Virus record (IMG/VR): IMGVR_UViG_3300029319_000070
Location: 1-35,105 of that record
Origin: a virus
Direction: 5' to 3' (one strand)
DNA length: 35,105 nucleotides
Of the stretch, positions 15,485 through 22,923 are shown piece after piece (positions within the stretch are counted from its first letter, which is position 1; every line of letters begins with the position of its first letter). The notes beneath the pieces were generated by a model. That model made no database searches and was not told the DNA's origin. It worked only from the letters and a program-made list of their open reading frames with translations. Position numbers and translations under genes: made by a program.

Positions 15485-15926
15485 AGACGCTTGTTATCAT
15501 AAAGTTAAAGCTCGTTACAGAGTTTTTCCATCAGCTTATGCTTCAGGAGCTATTGCAAAATGTCGAAAGGTAGGAGCAGCTAACTACGGAACTGGTGGCA
15601 AAAAAAAGAAAGCTAAGAAAAAAGCAGAGGGTGGCGTTGTGCAAATGGCTAATGGTGGTGATGTTAAATTTGAAGAAGTTGGAACTACACCAAAATTTGA
15701 TAAAAAAAATATACAAAAAGCCATTAGAAAAGTGGATAAGATGTTAGAGTCTAGACCACCTAGAGCTAAATTTACTGTAGATTCAAAGGGTAATGTGACT
15801 AAAATGTTTAAAAATGGTGGATCTGTTCCTAAACAAAAAAGGAAAAGACCAACCAAAAATCCAAACATCGCAAGAGGTTGTGGTGTTGTAATGAACAATA
15901 AAAGAAAAGTAACAAAGTTTAGATAA
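15477..15926 (+). CDS. Conserved basic protein (KDACYHKVKARYRVFPSAYASG type) with Gly-Gly motifs
   Basis: This 149-residue protein starts with KDACYHKVKARYRVFPSAYA (residues 3-22) and then AIAKCRKVGAANYG, a strongly conserved pattern I recognise from marine phages and giant viruses. After it come Lys-rich linkers and Gly-Gly motifs (AEGGVV, MANGGDV, FKNGGSV). The C-terminal tag NIARGCGVVMNNKRKVTKFR matches the form of the RGRG...F-x-x-R tags in the genes at 3750, 4175 and 4877. It therefore looks like a conserved core module joined to the tag system of this phage. Function unknown. Confidence 0.85.
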   Translation: MPKDACYHKVKARYRVFPSAYASGAIAKCRKVGAANYGTGGKKKKAKKKAEGGVVQMANGGDVKFEEVGTTPKFDKKNIQKAIRKVDKMLESRPPRAKFTVDSKGNVTKMFKNGGSVPKQKRKRPTKNPNIARGCGVVMNNKRKVTKFR

Positions 15927-16207
15927 TGGCTGTTCGTAAAACAAAAGCTGGTCTTGCTCTAAAACGATGGTTCAAAGAAGATTGGAAGGATCAGAGAACT
16001 GGCAAGAAGTGTGGCAGGCAAAAAGGTGAAAAACGAGGCACGCCATATTGTAGACCAACAAAACGTATTTCATCAAAAACACCTAAAACTGCATCTGAGA
16101 TGTCTGCATCAGAAAAAAGAAAACGAATAGCACAAAAGAAAAGATTAGGTCAACCAGCAGGTAAACCAAGAAGAGTGCAAGCAGCAAGGCGTAGAAAGAA
16201 AAAATGA
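15926..16207 (+). CDS. Small basic conserved protein (LKRWFKEDWKDQRTGKKCG type)
   Basis: This 93-residue, Lys/Arg-rich protein overlaps the preceding stop (TAATG). It has the pattern KAGLALKRWFKEDWKDQRTG, followed by KKCGRQKGEKRGTPYCRPTKR and ISSKTPKTASEMS. I associate this with the family I know as DUF5872 (from memory), found in phages and large viruses. The two Cys and the aromatic RWFKEDW box are the conserved parts. The extremely basic C-terminus ends in RRRKKK. Function unknown; nucleic acid contact is plausible. Confidence 0.82.
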   Translation: MAVRKTKAGLALKRWFKEDWKDQRTGKKCGRQKGEKRGTPYCRPTKRISSKTPKTASEMSASEKRKRIAQKKRLGQPAGKPRRVQAARRRKKK

Positions 16208-16755
16208 GTCTAGAGCAAAAAATTTGTGACGAAATAAAAGCTTGGTCTAAATATGCCTTAGAAATTCCTAATGAAAATTACAATAATTTACCATCATGTC
16301 CTTATGCAAAAGCTGCTTGGAAAAATAATAAAGTTGGTTTTGCTGTAAAGACTACGAACAATTATGACATAGTTTATACTTTAATAAATAAATTTCATGA
16401 CTCAAAAGAATTAATCATTGTTATAGATTTATGTTACGAAGACAATACAACTTTCCATAACAATCTTACAAATTTAAATGAATTAATACATCAAAAGAAA
16501 TTTGACCAAAGAGATATTTGGTTGATGGGATTCCACCCTGATGATGACGTTAACGAGCTGATAGATGATGGCTCTTTTGATGAAATTGTTAGTGAGGAGT
16601 ATTCTTTGATATTCGTGCAGCGACTAAGTAAACTTCAAGAAAGTGCAAATAAATTGAAGAAACTTGGATATTATGATAATTATTATAATAGGTACGATGT
16701 TGAAGACATTTATAAACAACGTGAAACTTACTATAGGAGACTAAAATGGCAATGA
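16204..16755 (+). CDS. Conserved phage protein with CPYAKAAW motif
   Basis: This 183-residue acidic protein overlaps the preceding gene by four bases (ATGA). It contains LPSCPYAKAAW near residues 29-39, then alternating strands and helices (ELIIVIDLCYED, DIWLMGFHPDDDVNE, YSLIFVQRLSKLQESANKL) that suggest a small alpha/beta fold. It ends in a Tyr-rich tail. Similar proteins occur in marine phages at comparable places, but no function is known to me. Unlike its neighbours it is not basic. The last ten bases overlap the next gene. Confidence 0.8.
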   Translation: MSLEQKICDEIKAWSKYALEIPNENYNNLPSCPYAKAAWKNNKVGFAVKTTNNYDIVYTLINKFHDSKELIIVIDLCYEDNTTFHNNLTNLNELIHQKKFDQRDIWLMGFHPDDDVNELIDDGSFDEIVSEEYSLIFVQRLSKLQESANKLKKLGYYDNYYNRYDVEDIYKQRETYYRRLKWQ

Positions 16756-16919
16756 GTCCAAGAAAAATGATGGCTATGTCAAAAGATATGGCTAAAGCTG
16801 CAAAAATGATGATGGGTGGCGAAGCAAAAGCAAAAAAAATGAGAGGTGGTGGCATGGCTGCAAAGAAAATGCGTGGTGGTGGCATGGCTAAAAAAATGAA
16901 AAAAGGTGGTAAAGCTTAA
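16746..16919 (+). CDS. 57-residue Met/Lys/Gly-only protein with tandem KKMRGGGMA repeats
   Basis: ATG 16746 lies behind a TAGGAG site (16735-16740) and the frame ends with TAA at 16917-16919, overlapping the next ATG. Fourteen of 57 residues are Met, and almost all others are Lys, Gly or Ala. The sequence contains MMMGGEAKA, two KKMRGGGMA units and MKKGGKA. It looks like a concentrated form of the Met/Lys-Gly-Gly motif that is scattered through other proteins of this phage. It has no recognisable fold; it may be unstructured and bind nucleic acid, membranes or a shared partner. Both junctions are tight, which supports a real gene. Confidence 0.75.
   Translation: MAMSPRKMMAMSKDMAKAAKMMMGGEAKAKKMRGGGMAAKKMRGGGMAKKMKKGGKA
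16833..16889 (+). repeat. Two tandem KKMRGGGMA-coding units
   Basis: Residues 30-38 and 40-48 of the gene at 16746 are the same nine residues separated by one Ala. The DNA differs only by synonymous changes (AGA/CGT for Arg, AAA/AAG for Lys), so the unit is maintained as protein sequence. Confidence 0.8.
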
Positions 16920-17587
16920 TGACTCTTTCAAGTTCCACAAACTTTGAATTAGATGTTGCTGAGTATATTGAAGAGGCTTTTGAGAGATGTGGCTTAGAAG
17001 CTAGAACAGGCTACGATTTGCAAACTGCTAGACGTTCAATGAACATTATGTTAGCAGAATGGGCAAATCGTGGCTTGAATCAATGGACAATAGAACAAAG
17101 AACACAAGCACTTACAAAAGATGATGTCGATTATTCTTTAGCAACAGATATAATTGATATTTTATCAGTTGTTGTAAGGAGAAGTGGAACTGACTTTAGC
17201 ATGAGTAGAATAAGTAGAGATACTTATATAAATATTCCTACTAAATCTACAACAGGCAGACCAACTCAATACTTTCTTGATAGACAAATAACACCAAATT
17301 TAAAAATATATCCAGCTCCTGAAAATAGTACTGATGTTATTGTTTATGATGCTTTAACAAGAATGCAGGATGCAGATACGCAAGTAAATACATTGGAAAT
17401 TCCATTTCGTTTTTTTCCATGTTTAACTGCTGGTTTAGCATACTACATAGCTATGAAAAGAGCACCTGACAGAATACAGTTGCTTAAAACTGTGTATGAA
17501 GAGGAGTTTGAAAGAGCTATGGCTGAAGATAGAGACAGATCTGCATTTAAAGTTAGCCCTCAACTATCATACTATAAGGTTGGATAA
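16919..17587 (+). CDS. Head-to-tail adaptor (connector) protein
   Basis: This 222-residue protein begins in a TAATG overlap. An N-terminal helical bundle (DVAEYIEEAFERCGLEARTG then ARRSMNIMLAEWANRGLNQW) is followed by a beta-rich middle and a C-terminal helix (TVYEEEFERAMAEDRDR). This is the usual layout of podovirus adaptor proteins of the P22 gp4 or T7 gp11 kind, which bind below the portal ring after packaging. The context, at the start of the tail gene block, agrees. Assignment rests on pattern and position. Confidence 0.75.
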   Translation: MTLSSSTNFELDVAEYIEEAFERCGLEARTGYDLQTARRSMNIMLAEWANRGLNQWTIEQRTQALTKDDVDYSLATDIIDILSVVVRRSGTDFSMSRISRDTYINIPTKSTTGRPTQYFLDRQITPNLKIYPAPENSTDVIVYDALTRMQDADTQVNTLEIPFRFFPCLTAGLAYYIAMKRAPDRIQLLKTVYEEEFERAMAEDRDRSAFKVSPQLSYYKVG

Positions 17588-17901
17588 TGGCTTTTGCTAA
17601 AGGTAAATATGCTTATAGAATATCAGATCGATCTGGCTTTCGTTATAGAATTAGAGACATGAGAAAAGAATGGAATGGTAGCATTGTAGGATATGATGAA
17701 TACGAAGAAAAACATCCACAATTAACACCACCTAGAATAAGAACAGATTTAGAAGCTATAAAAGATGCTAGACCTGATGTAAAAGATGATAATAAAAAAT
17801 TTATAGTATATACTAATACTGGTTTAGGTAATTTAGGAAGTTTACTAACAACTTTTAGTGCAACAGCATCAGTAGGTACAGTAACAGTGAGTGTGTCATG
17901 A
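17587..17901 (+). CDS. Small neck/tail structural protein
   Basis: This 104-residue protein starts in a TAATG overlap. The first 50 residues (KGKYAYRISDRSGFRYRIRDMRKEWNG ... YDEYEEKHPQL) have a pattern familiar from short structural proteins between connector genes in marine phages. The C-terminus (TFSATASVGTVTVSVS) resembles the beta repeat of the genes at 20035 and 23846. The gene overlaps the next start by four bases. The exact role is unknown. Confidence 0.72.
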   Translation: MAFAKGKYAYRISDRSGFRYRIRDMRKEWNGSIVGYDEYEEKHPQLTPPRIRTDLEAIKDARPDVKDDNKKFIVYTNTGLGNLGSLLTTFSATASVGTVTVSVS

Positions 17902-18542
17902 GCTTTACATTAACGACATTAACAGCATCTATACAAGAATGGACACAAAACGATGAAGCTACTTTCGTAGCTGAGATACCTTTTTTTATTAAAAATGCAG
18001 AAGAAAGAATACTTAAAGTAGTAGATTTAGATTACTTTAGAAAAAATGTAACTGGTGGTTTGACAACTGGTAATAAATTTTTACAAAAACCAACTGATTA
18101 TTTAGCTAGTTTTTCTTTGTCTTATGTCAAAGACAGTGCCAACGTATTTTTATTACAAAAAGATGTAAATTATATTCAAGAGTTTACTCCGAATCCAAGC
18201 ACAACTGGATCACCAAGATTTTATTCATCATTTGATATTGATAATTTTATAGTAGCTCCTACACCTGATTCTGATTACAGTGTTGAACTTCACTATTATT
18301 ATAGACCAACATCACTTACAACAGATCCATCAGGATCTACTTGGATAAGCACTAATGCACCAGATGCCTTATTATATGGTAGTCTTGTAGAAGCTTACAC
18401 TTTTATGAAGGGTGAAACTGATTTAATACAACTTTATACTGCAAGATTTGCTGAATCAATGAGTAGATTAAAAGTATATGGAGAGGCATTTGAAAACACA
18501 GATGCTTTTAGAGAGGGTTTAGTTAGAATCCCAAAACAATAA
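17898..18542 (+). CDS. Tail adaptor/tubular protein
   Basis: This 214-residue protein has an N-terminal helical segment (TASIQEWTQNDEATFVAEIPFFIKNAEERI) and a beta-rich middle (FIVAPTPDSDYSVELHYYYRP). Its C-terminal helices (DALLYGSLVEAYTFMKGETDLIQLYTARFAESMSRL) are of the type found in phage adaptor proteins that form a twelve-fold ring beneath the first adaptor. With the gene at 16919 it probably builds the short tail neck. No enzymatic motif is seen. Overlap ATGA with the preceding gene. Confidence 0.72.
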   Translation: MSFTLTTLTASIQEWTQNDEATFVAEIPFFIKNAEERILKVVDLDYFRKNVTGGLTTGNKFLQKPTDYLASFSLSYVKDSANVFLLQKDVNYIQEFTPNPSTTGSPRFYSSFDIDNFIVAPTPDSDYSVELHYYYRPTSLTTDPSGSTWISTNAPDALLYGSLVEAYTFMKGETDLIQLYTARFAESMSRLKVYGEAFENTDAFREGLVRIPKQ

Positions 18543-18554
18543 AAAGGTAGCAAA

Positions 18555-19277
18555 ATGAAAAAAAAATTAAAAAGTGTAGCCATAGTTGGGCTAGGCAATA
18601 GTTGTTCTGAATATATAATGAGTAAAATCAGAAGCGAACAATTTGACGAAACCTGGGCTATCAACGCTATTTCTTCCGTAATCTATCATGATAAATGTTT
18701 TATGTTAGATCCAGCCTCAAGATTTTTAGACACACCAAATGCTGGTAAACAAACAAATATAATGTGTGAGAGACTTAAAGCAAAATTAAATATACCCATT
18801 TTTTCTTGCGAGTTAGATAAAAGATGTCCAGATGTGGTTGAATATCCATTACAAGAAGTCTTACAAAAAACTGGATATGCTTATTTAAATAATACTGTAG
18901 CTTATGCAATAGCTTATGCAATTTATAGAGAGGTGCAAGAAATACATCTCTATGGAATTGATTTTACACATAAAAATGTAGCTTTTGCAGAGGCTGGAAG
19001 AGGTTGTTGTGAATTTTGGTTAGCAATTGCAACTACAAAAGGTATTAAAATAAATATAGCTCACAACTCTTCTTTACTAGACACTAATGTTTCTGACGAT
19101 CAAAAGTTATATGGTTATCATAGACTAGATAATCCATTGATTTCTACTGTGTCCAAAGGAAGTTTAATGATTAAAAGAAAATCTAAAAAAGAACCACCAA
19201 ATCCAGTTGATTTACCTAATGTTATTGGTAGAGAAGATATACCTGGCGTAACTTACGAGGAGAAAAAAGATGTTTAA
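18555..19277 (+). CDS. Rossmann-like protein, possible nucleotide-sugar or pterin-type enzyme
   Basis: This 240-residue protein begins with a hydrophobic strand and Gly loop (SVAIVGLGNSCSEY, residues 7-20) typical of a Rossmann-type nucleotide-binding fold. Next come ETWAINAISSVIYHDKCFMLDP and a C-terminal motif, YLNNTVAYAIAYAIY, then EIHLYGIDFTHKN and AEAGRGCCEFWLAIA. This resembles, in pattern only, the DUF115/MptE-like and sialyltransferase-like groups. The last 40 residues are Lys/Pro-rich. It lies among tail genes, so it may modify a virion component or host surface sugar; the reaction cannot be assigned. Confidence 0.7.
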   Translation: MKKKLKSVAIVGLGNSCSEYIMSKIRSEQFDETWAINAISSVIYHDKCFMLDPASRFLDTPNAGKQTNIMCERLKAKLNIPIFSCELDKRCPDVVEYPLQEVLQKTGYAYLNNTVAYAIAYAIYREVQEIHLYGIDFTHKNVAFAEAGRGCCEFWLAIATTKGIKINIAHNSSLLDTNVSDDQKLYGYHRLDNPLISTVSKGSLMIKRKSKKEPPNPVDLPNVIGREDIPGVTYEEKKDV

Positions 19278-19557
19278 TGTTGGAGTATCACAAGCAGGTA
19301 ATGTTAATGTTATGACTTCTGATAAGGGAGGTTTATCAAATGAACAATTAGCTGATTTAGCAGTAGATAAGATAGTAAGCATATCAGACGAAGCACCACA
19401 GCACGTTAGACAACAAGCAAATCAATTTAGAGAACACCTTAAAAAAGTTTTGTATCATTATCTACTCTTGGCAAGAAGAGAAGAGCGTGGTACTATTATC
19501 CAAGCTTTGAGATCAAGTGGTCAAAAAGAAACGGCTGAATACATAAGGAGACTCTAA
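19270..19557 (+). CDS. Small helical phage protein (DKIVSISDEAPQHVRQQA type)
   Basis: This 95-residue protein overlaps the preceding gene by eight bases. After a short variable N-terminus, the sequence LADLAVDKIVSISDEAPQHVRQQANQFREHLKKVLYHYL forms long helices and ends in the QKETAEYIRRL motif. I recognise this as a small conserved protein found near tail genes of many marine and alphaproteobacterial phages. Its function is not established to my knowledge; an assembly role is likely from context. Confidence 0.8.
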   Translation: MFNVGVSQAGNVNVMTSDKGGLSNEQLADLAVDKIVSISDEAPQHVRQQANQFREHLKKVLYHYLLLARREERGTIIQALRSSGQKETAEYIRRL

Positions 19558-19558
19558 T

Positions 19559-20014
19559 ATGGCTATAGCACAAGCAATGTGTACTTCCTTCAAGCAAGAG
19601 TTGTTAGAAGGTGTACACAATTTTAAAAACTCAGGTGGAGATACTTTTAAGTTAGCTCTATATGCAGAAGGTAGTGGAGGTAAATCTAGTACAACTGCAA
19701 CATTAGGAGCAACTACTACTGCATTTACTACAACAGGTGAAGTAGCCACAAGTGGATCTTATTCTACTGGTGGTGGCAGTTTAACAAGAGTTGATCCATC
19801 AACTTCTGGAACAACTGCATTTACAGATTTTAATGATTTAAGTTTTACAACTGCGACAATTACTGCAATGGGTGCATTAATTTATAATAGTTCTGACAGT
19901 AATAAAGCTGTTTGTGTTTTAGATTTTACATCTAATAAAACTTCAACATCTGGAACTTTCACTATACAATTCCCAACTGCTGACGCTTCAAACGCTATTA
20001 TTCGTATAGCTTAA
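19559..20014 (+). CDS. Conserved virion protein (MCTSFKQELLEGVHNF type)
   Basis: This 151-residue protein starts one base after the previous stop. It begins AIAQAMCTSFKQELLEGVHNF and continues as a Thr/Ser/Gly/Ala-rich beta region with TATITAMGALIYNSS near the C-terminus. This is a common pattern for a structural protein in marine phage tail modules. There are no charged patches or membrane segments. It is probably a tail or fibre component; the assignment is from pattern and position. Confidence 0.75.
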   Translation: MAIAQAMCTSFKQELLEGVHNFKNSGGDTFKLALYAEGSGGKSSTTATLGATTTAFTTTGEVATSGSYSTGGGSLTRVDPSTSGTTAFTDFNDLSFTTATITAMGALIYNSSDSNKAVCVLDFTSNKTSTSGTFTIQFPTADASNAIIRIA

Positions 20015-20034
20015 CCGAACAATTGTGAGGTTCT

Positions 20035-20910
20035 ATGGCTAACGGCTGGGGACAAGGCACTTGGGGTGCTGTTGGATGGGGTGGTATAGGCAACACCTCT
20101 TTCGCTGTTACTGGCGTAGCTGGTACATCAGCCGTTGGTGATGAAGGTGCAACAGGTGGTTCAACTGTAATTGAAACTGGCTTAGAGGCTACTGGTGCAG
20201 TAGGCACAGTAATTGCTTTTGCTAACTTTCAATTTTCTGTAACTGGTGTATCTTGTACAACTTCTGTTGGCACTGTTCTTCCTAAAATACCAATTACTGC
20301 TGTAGTAACAGGTGTATCTGCGACCACTGGTTTTTTAACTGGTTGGGGTAATGATACTTGGGGTGCTGGAGTTTGGGGTGGTGGTGTAGCTGCCATACCT
20401 GGTCAAGACATTGTGCCAACTCCAGCAGTGGCAACAGGCTCTGTAGGTTCAGTGACTGTCACTGGTACAGGAACTTTTTCTGTTACTGGTAACGCTGGTA
20501 CAACTGCTGTAGGAAATGCTTTAGCTGCTGCTGGAGCTATTGTAGAAGAAACTGGATTAACTGGCACAATAGGTTTTGGCGATGAATCTGTTGTAGGTAC
20601 TGCCCTTGTTTCTGTTACAGGAAATGCTGGAACTACGGCATTAGGTAGTGAATTTATTACAACTACAACTGGAGCACCTGTTACAACTGTAGTTGGAACA
20701 ACAGCATTAGGTAATGAGACTATTTTAGCTAATGCAGATGTTGCAGTCACATTGTCAGGAGCAACTATTTCTTTAGGAACAGTTGCAATAACTGCCAGTT
20801 CTGTGGTATCGTTGACAGGAGTAAGTGCTACAGGTTCTACTGGTGAAGAGAATGTCTGGGGTTTAATCGTTCCAGATCAAATAGCAAATTGGATTGAAAG
20901 GGTCGCATAA
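20035..20910 (+). CDS. Repeat-rich virion protein (VTGNAGTTAVG repeats, GWG boxes)
   Basis: This 291-residue protein consists mainly of about ten imperfect 20-22-residue units with the core V-T-G-x-(A/S)-G-T-T-x-(V/L)-G, for example SVTGNAGTTAVG, SVTGNAGTTALG and SVTGVSCTTSVG. They are interrupted by two Trp boxes (GWGQGTWGAVGWGG near residue 4 and GWGNDTWGAGVWGG near residue 103). Such repeats suggest a stacked beta structure, as in a tail fibre or tail spike shaft. The C-terminus (WGLIVPDQIANWIERV) is different and may be an attachment point. The same unit appears in the gene at 23846, and a Trp box in that at 24418. Confidence 0.8.
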   Translation: MANGWGQGTWGAVGWGGIGNTSFAVTGVAGTSAVGDEGATGGSTVIETGLEATGAVGTVIAFANFQFSVTGVSCTTSVGTVLPKIPITAVVTGVSATTGFLTGWGNDTWGAGVWGGGVAAIPGQDIVPTPAVATGSVGSVTVTGTGTFSVTGNAGTTAVGNALAAAGAIVEETGLTGTIGFGDESVVGTALVSVTGNAGTTALGSEFITTTTGAPVTTVVGTTALGNETILANADVAVTLSGATISLGTVAITASSVVSLTGVSATGSTGEENVWGLIVPDQIANWIERVA

Positions 20911-22013
20911 TGGCAACATACGTTAATAATTTAAGGTTGAAAGAGATAGCCACTGGTGATGAATCAGGAACATGGGGTACTTCAACCAATACAAATCTTG
21001 AACTGATAGGTGAATCTTTAGGTTTTGCAACAGTACAATTTAGTGGTGATGCAGATCAAACAGAAACAGTTGCAGATGGTTCAACAGATGGAGCTAGATC
21101 TTTATATATAAAAGTCACATCATCAGGTAATTTATCAGCAACCAGAACCTTAACAATTGCACCAAACACTTTAAAAAGAGTTCACATTATTGAAAATGCA
21201 ACTTCAGGTTCACAAAGCATAAATATATCACAAGGTAGTGGTGGTAATGTAACAATACTTACTGGTGAAGTTAAAGCTGTTTATTTAGATGGTGCAGGAA
21301 GTGGAGCAGAGGTAGTAGATGCTTTTACAGATTTATCAATAGCAGGAGCAAATCTAACAGGTACACCAACTGCTCCTACAGCGAGTGCTGGGACTAATAC
21401 AACACAGGTCGCTACCACGGCTTTTGTTACAACTGCTGTTGCTAATGCAGAGCCATTTCCATCAGGAACATCAATGTTGTTTCAACAAACAAATGCACCA
21501 ACTGGTTGGACAAAACAATCAACTCACAACGATAAAGCAGTAAGAATAGTTACTGGATCAGTAGGAACTGGTGGTAGTGTGGCATTTAGTACAGCACTTG
21601 GATCAGGTGCAACTGTTGCTGGAGGTTCAGTCAGTGGTAATCCTGGTAGTAACCTTTCTGTCGCTGCTGGTAATCTAGGTGTGAGTATAAGTGGTAGTAT
21701 AAGTAGTACAACACTGTCAATCAACCAAATACCATCGCACTCACATACGATCTTCGCAGCAACTAACAGTAACCTTTCTAATGTTTCTAACGTAACTGGT
21801 GGTAGAGAACCAGCCTCTAACTCTACAGCTAATAAAAGTACAAGTAATGCTGGAGGTGGTGGTTCTCACAATCACGGACATAATTTGAGTGGAAGTATGT
21901 CAGGTGCTCCATCATTAAGTGGTAATGTTACAGCAGGTAATTTAGCAGTTGGTGCATCTACTGCAGCGATTAATGTTAATTATGTAGATTTTATCATAGC
22001 TAATAAGGATTAA
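20910..22013 (+). CDS. Tail fibre / receptor-binding protein with HxH metal motifs
   Basis: This 367-residue protein starts in a TAATG overlap. The N-terminal half is beta-rich. Residues 149-177 (LTGTPTAPTASAGTNTTQ and VATTAFV) form the well-known phage fibre repeat that precedes a collar or receptor-binding tip. The C-terminal part shows FQQTNAPTGWTKQ and DKAVRIVTG, a pattern of T4 gp12-like collar domains. It then has HSH at 277-279 and H-N-H-G-H at 320-324 in Gly/Ser-rich loops. In T4 gp37 and gp12, His-x-His motifs bind metal ions inside the trimeric needle. It probably contacts the host. Confidence 0.85.
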   Translation: MATYVNNLRLKEIATGDESGTWGTSTNTNLELIGESLGFATVQFSGDADQTETVADGSTDGARSLYIKVTSSGNLSATRTLTIAPNTLKRVHIIENATSGSQSINISQGSGGNVTILTGEVKAVYLDGAGSGAEVVDAFTDLSIAGANLTGTPTAPTASAGTNTTQVATTAFVTTAVANAEPFPSGTSMLFQQTNAPTGWTKQSTHNDKAVRIVTGSVGTGGSVAFSTALGSGATVAGGSVSGNPGSNLSVAAGNLGVSISGSISSTTLSINQIPSHSHTIFAATNSNLSNVSNVTGGREPASNSTANKSTSNAGGGGSHNHGHNLSGSMSGAPSLSGNVTAGNLAVGASTAAINVNYVDFIIANKD

Positions 22014-22014
22014 A

Positions 22015-22320
22015 ATGCAGTTAAAGGTTGAGGAAAATTGCCCTCTCAATAATTTTGAAAAATGCAAACAATTTAAATGTGCATGGTTTGTTCAAATGAA
22101 AGGTACAAATCCAAATGATGGCAAAGAAATAGATGAATTTGCTTGTGCTGTTGCATGGTTGCCAGTTTTATTGGTGGAAAATGCAATGCAATCAAGACAA
22201 GCAGGAGCAGCGATAGAATCATTTAGAAACGAGATGGTAAAAGCCAATGAATCCAATCAAAATCTTTTACAACTATCTAAAATTATAGAATTAAAAAATG
22301 GTAAAAGGTTATCACAATGA
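22015..22320 (+). CDS. Four-Cys conserved phage protein (CPLNNFEKCKQFKCAW type)
   Basis: This 101-residue protein has Cys9, Cys17, Cys22 and Cys44 in ENCPLNNFEKCKQFKCAWF and EFACAVAWLP, a spacing that could hold zinc or an iron-sulphur cluster. The second half, LLVENAMQSRQAGAAIESFRNEMVKANE, is a long helix. I recognise the family from marine phages at the same location, after the tail fibre, but not a function. It overlaps the following oxygenase gene by four bases. Confidence 0.82.
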   Translation: MQLKVEENCPLNNFEKCKQFKCAWFVQMKGTNPNDGKEIDEFACAVAWLPVLLVENAMQSRQAGAAIESFRNEMVKANESNQNLLQLSKIIELKNGKRLSQ

Positions 22321-22913
22321 ATGATATGACGAAGGTTAAAAATCTTACATTTATAAGTTCTTACGAAAAGTTAGCATCAGATGATTATTGTGATAGAATG
22401 ATTGAAAGATTTGAATATTTAGCAGGGAATAGTTCGTTAATGCAAACTAGTGGGTATTTAGGTACAGAACAATATGGAGCACAAAAAAGAAGAGATCTGT
22501 CCATATTTTTTCATGAAAAACATAATGAATCATTAGAATTAGCACAAGAAACCAATGCGATCTTAGATGAGGGTCTAAAATTATATGTAGAGGAATACCC
22601 TTCATTAAAAGTTTGTCATAATTTTTATAGTTTACACGTTAAAGTACAAAAGACTCCACCTAAAGGTGGGTTTCATACTTGGCATTGTGAAAAAGGAGGC
22701 GATTATAATTCAAGAACTTTAACTTGGACAATATATTTAAATGACATACCAGAAGGTGAAGGCGAAACAGAATTTTTAGAATACGGCATTAAAGTACAAC
22801 CCAAAAAAGGAATGGTTTGTTTTTTTCCAGCAGATTGGACTCATACACATAGAGGTAACGCTGTTTATACACATGATAAATATATTGCAACTGGTTGGTA
22901 TAACATTGCTTGA
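22317..22913 (+). CDS. Fe(II)/2-oxoglutarate-dependent oxygenase 1
   Basis: Members of this superfamily use Fe(II), O2 and 2-oxoglutarate to hydroxylate proteins, nucleic acids or small molecules. This 198-residue protein has a GGFHTWHCEKGG segment with a His-x-Glu metal pair (His123, Glu125), then TLTWTIYLNDIPEGEGETEFL. The second site, FFPADWTHTHRGNAV, carries the distal His (176 or 178), and KYIATGWY likely holds the 2-oxoglutarate-binding side. The HxE variant in place of HxD is seen here and is tolerated in some members. The substrate is unknown. The start is in an ATGA overlap with the four-Cys protein. Confidence 0.83.
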   Translation: MNDMTKVKNLTFISSYEKLASDDYCDRMIERFEYLAGNSSLMQTSGYLGTEQYGAQKRRDLSIFFHEKHNESLELAQETNAILDEGLKLYVEEYPSLKVCHNFYSLHVKVQKTPPKGGFHTWHCEKGGDYNSRTLTWTIYLNDIPEGEGETEFLEYGIKVQPKKGMVCFFPADWTHTHRGNAVYTHDKYIATGWYNIA

Positions 22914-22923
22914 AGAGAAAAAA

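Noticed and set aside
20012-20030. Half-palindrome CGAACAATTG with GGTTC downstream as a possible hairpin
   Set aside because: The stem would be only four to five pairs and includes the ribosome site GAGG; no T-run. It is noted only as a half-site of the recurrent palindrome.
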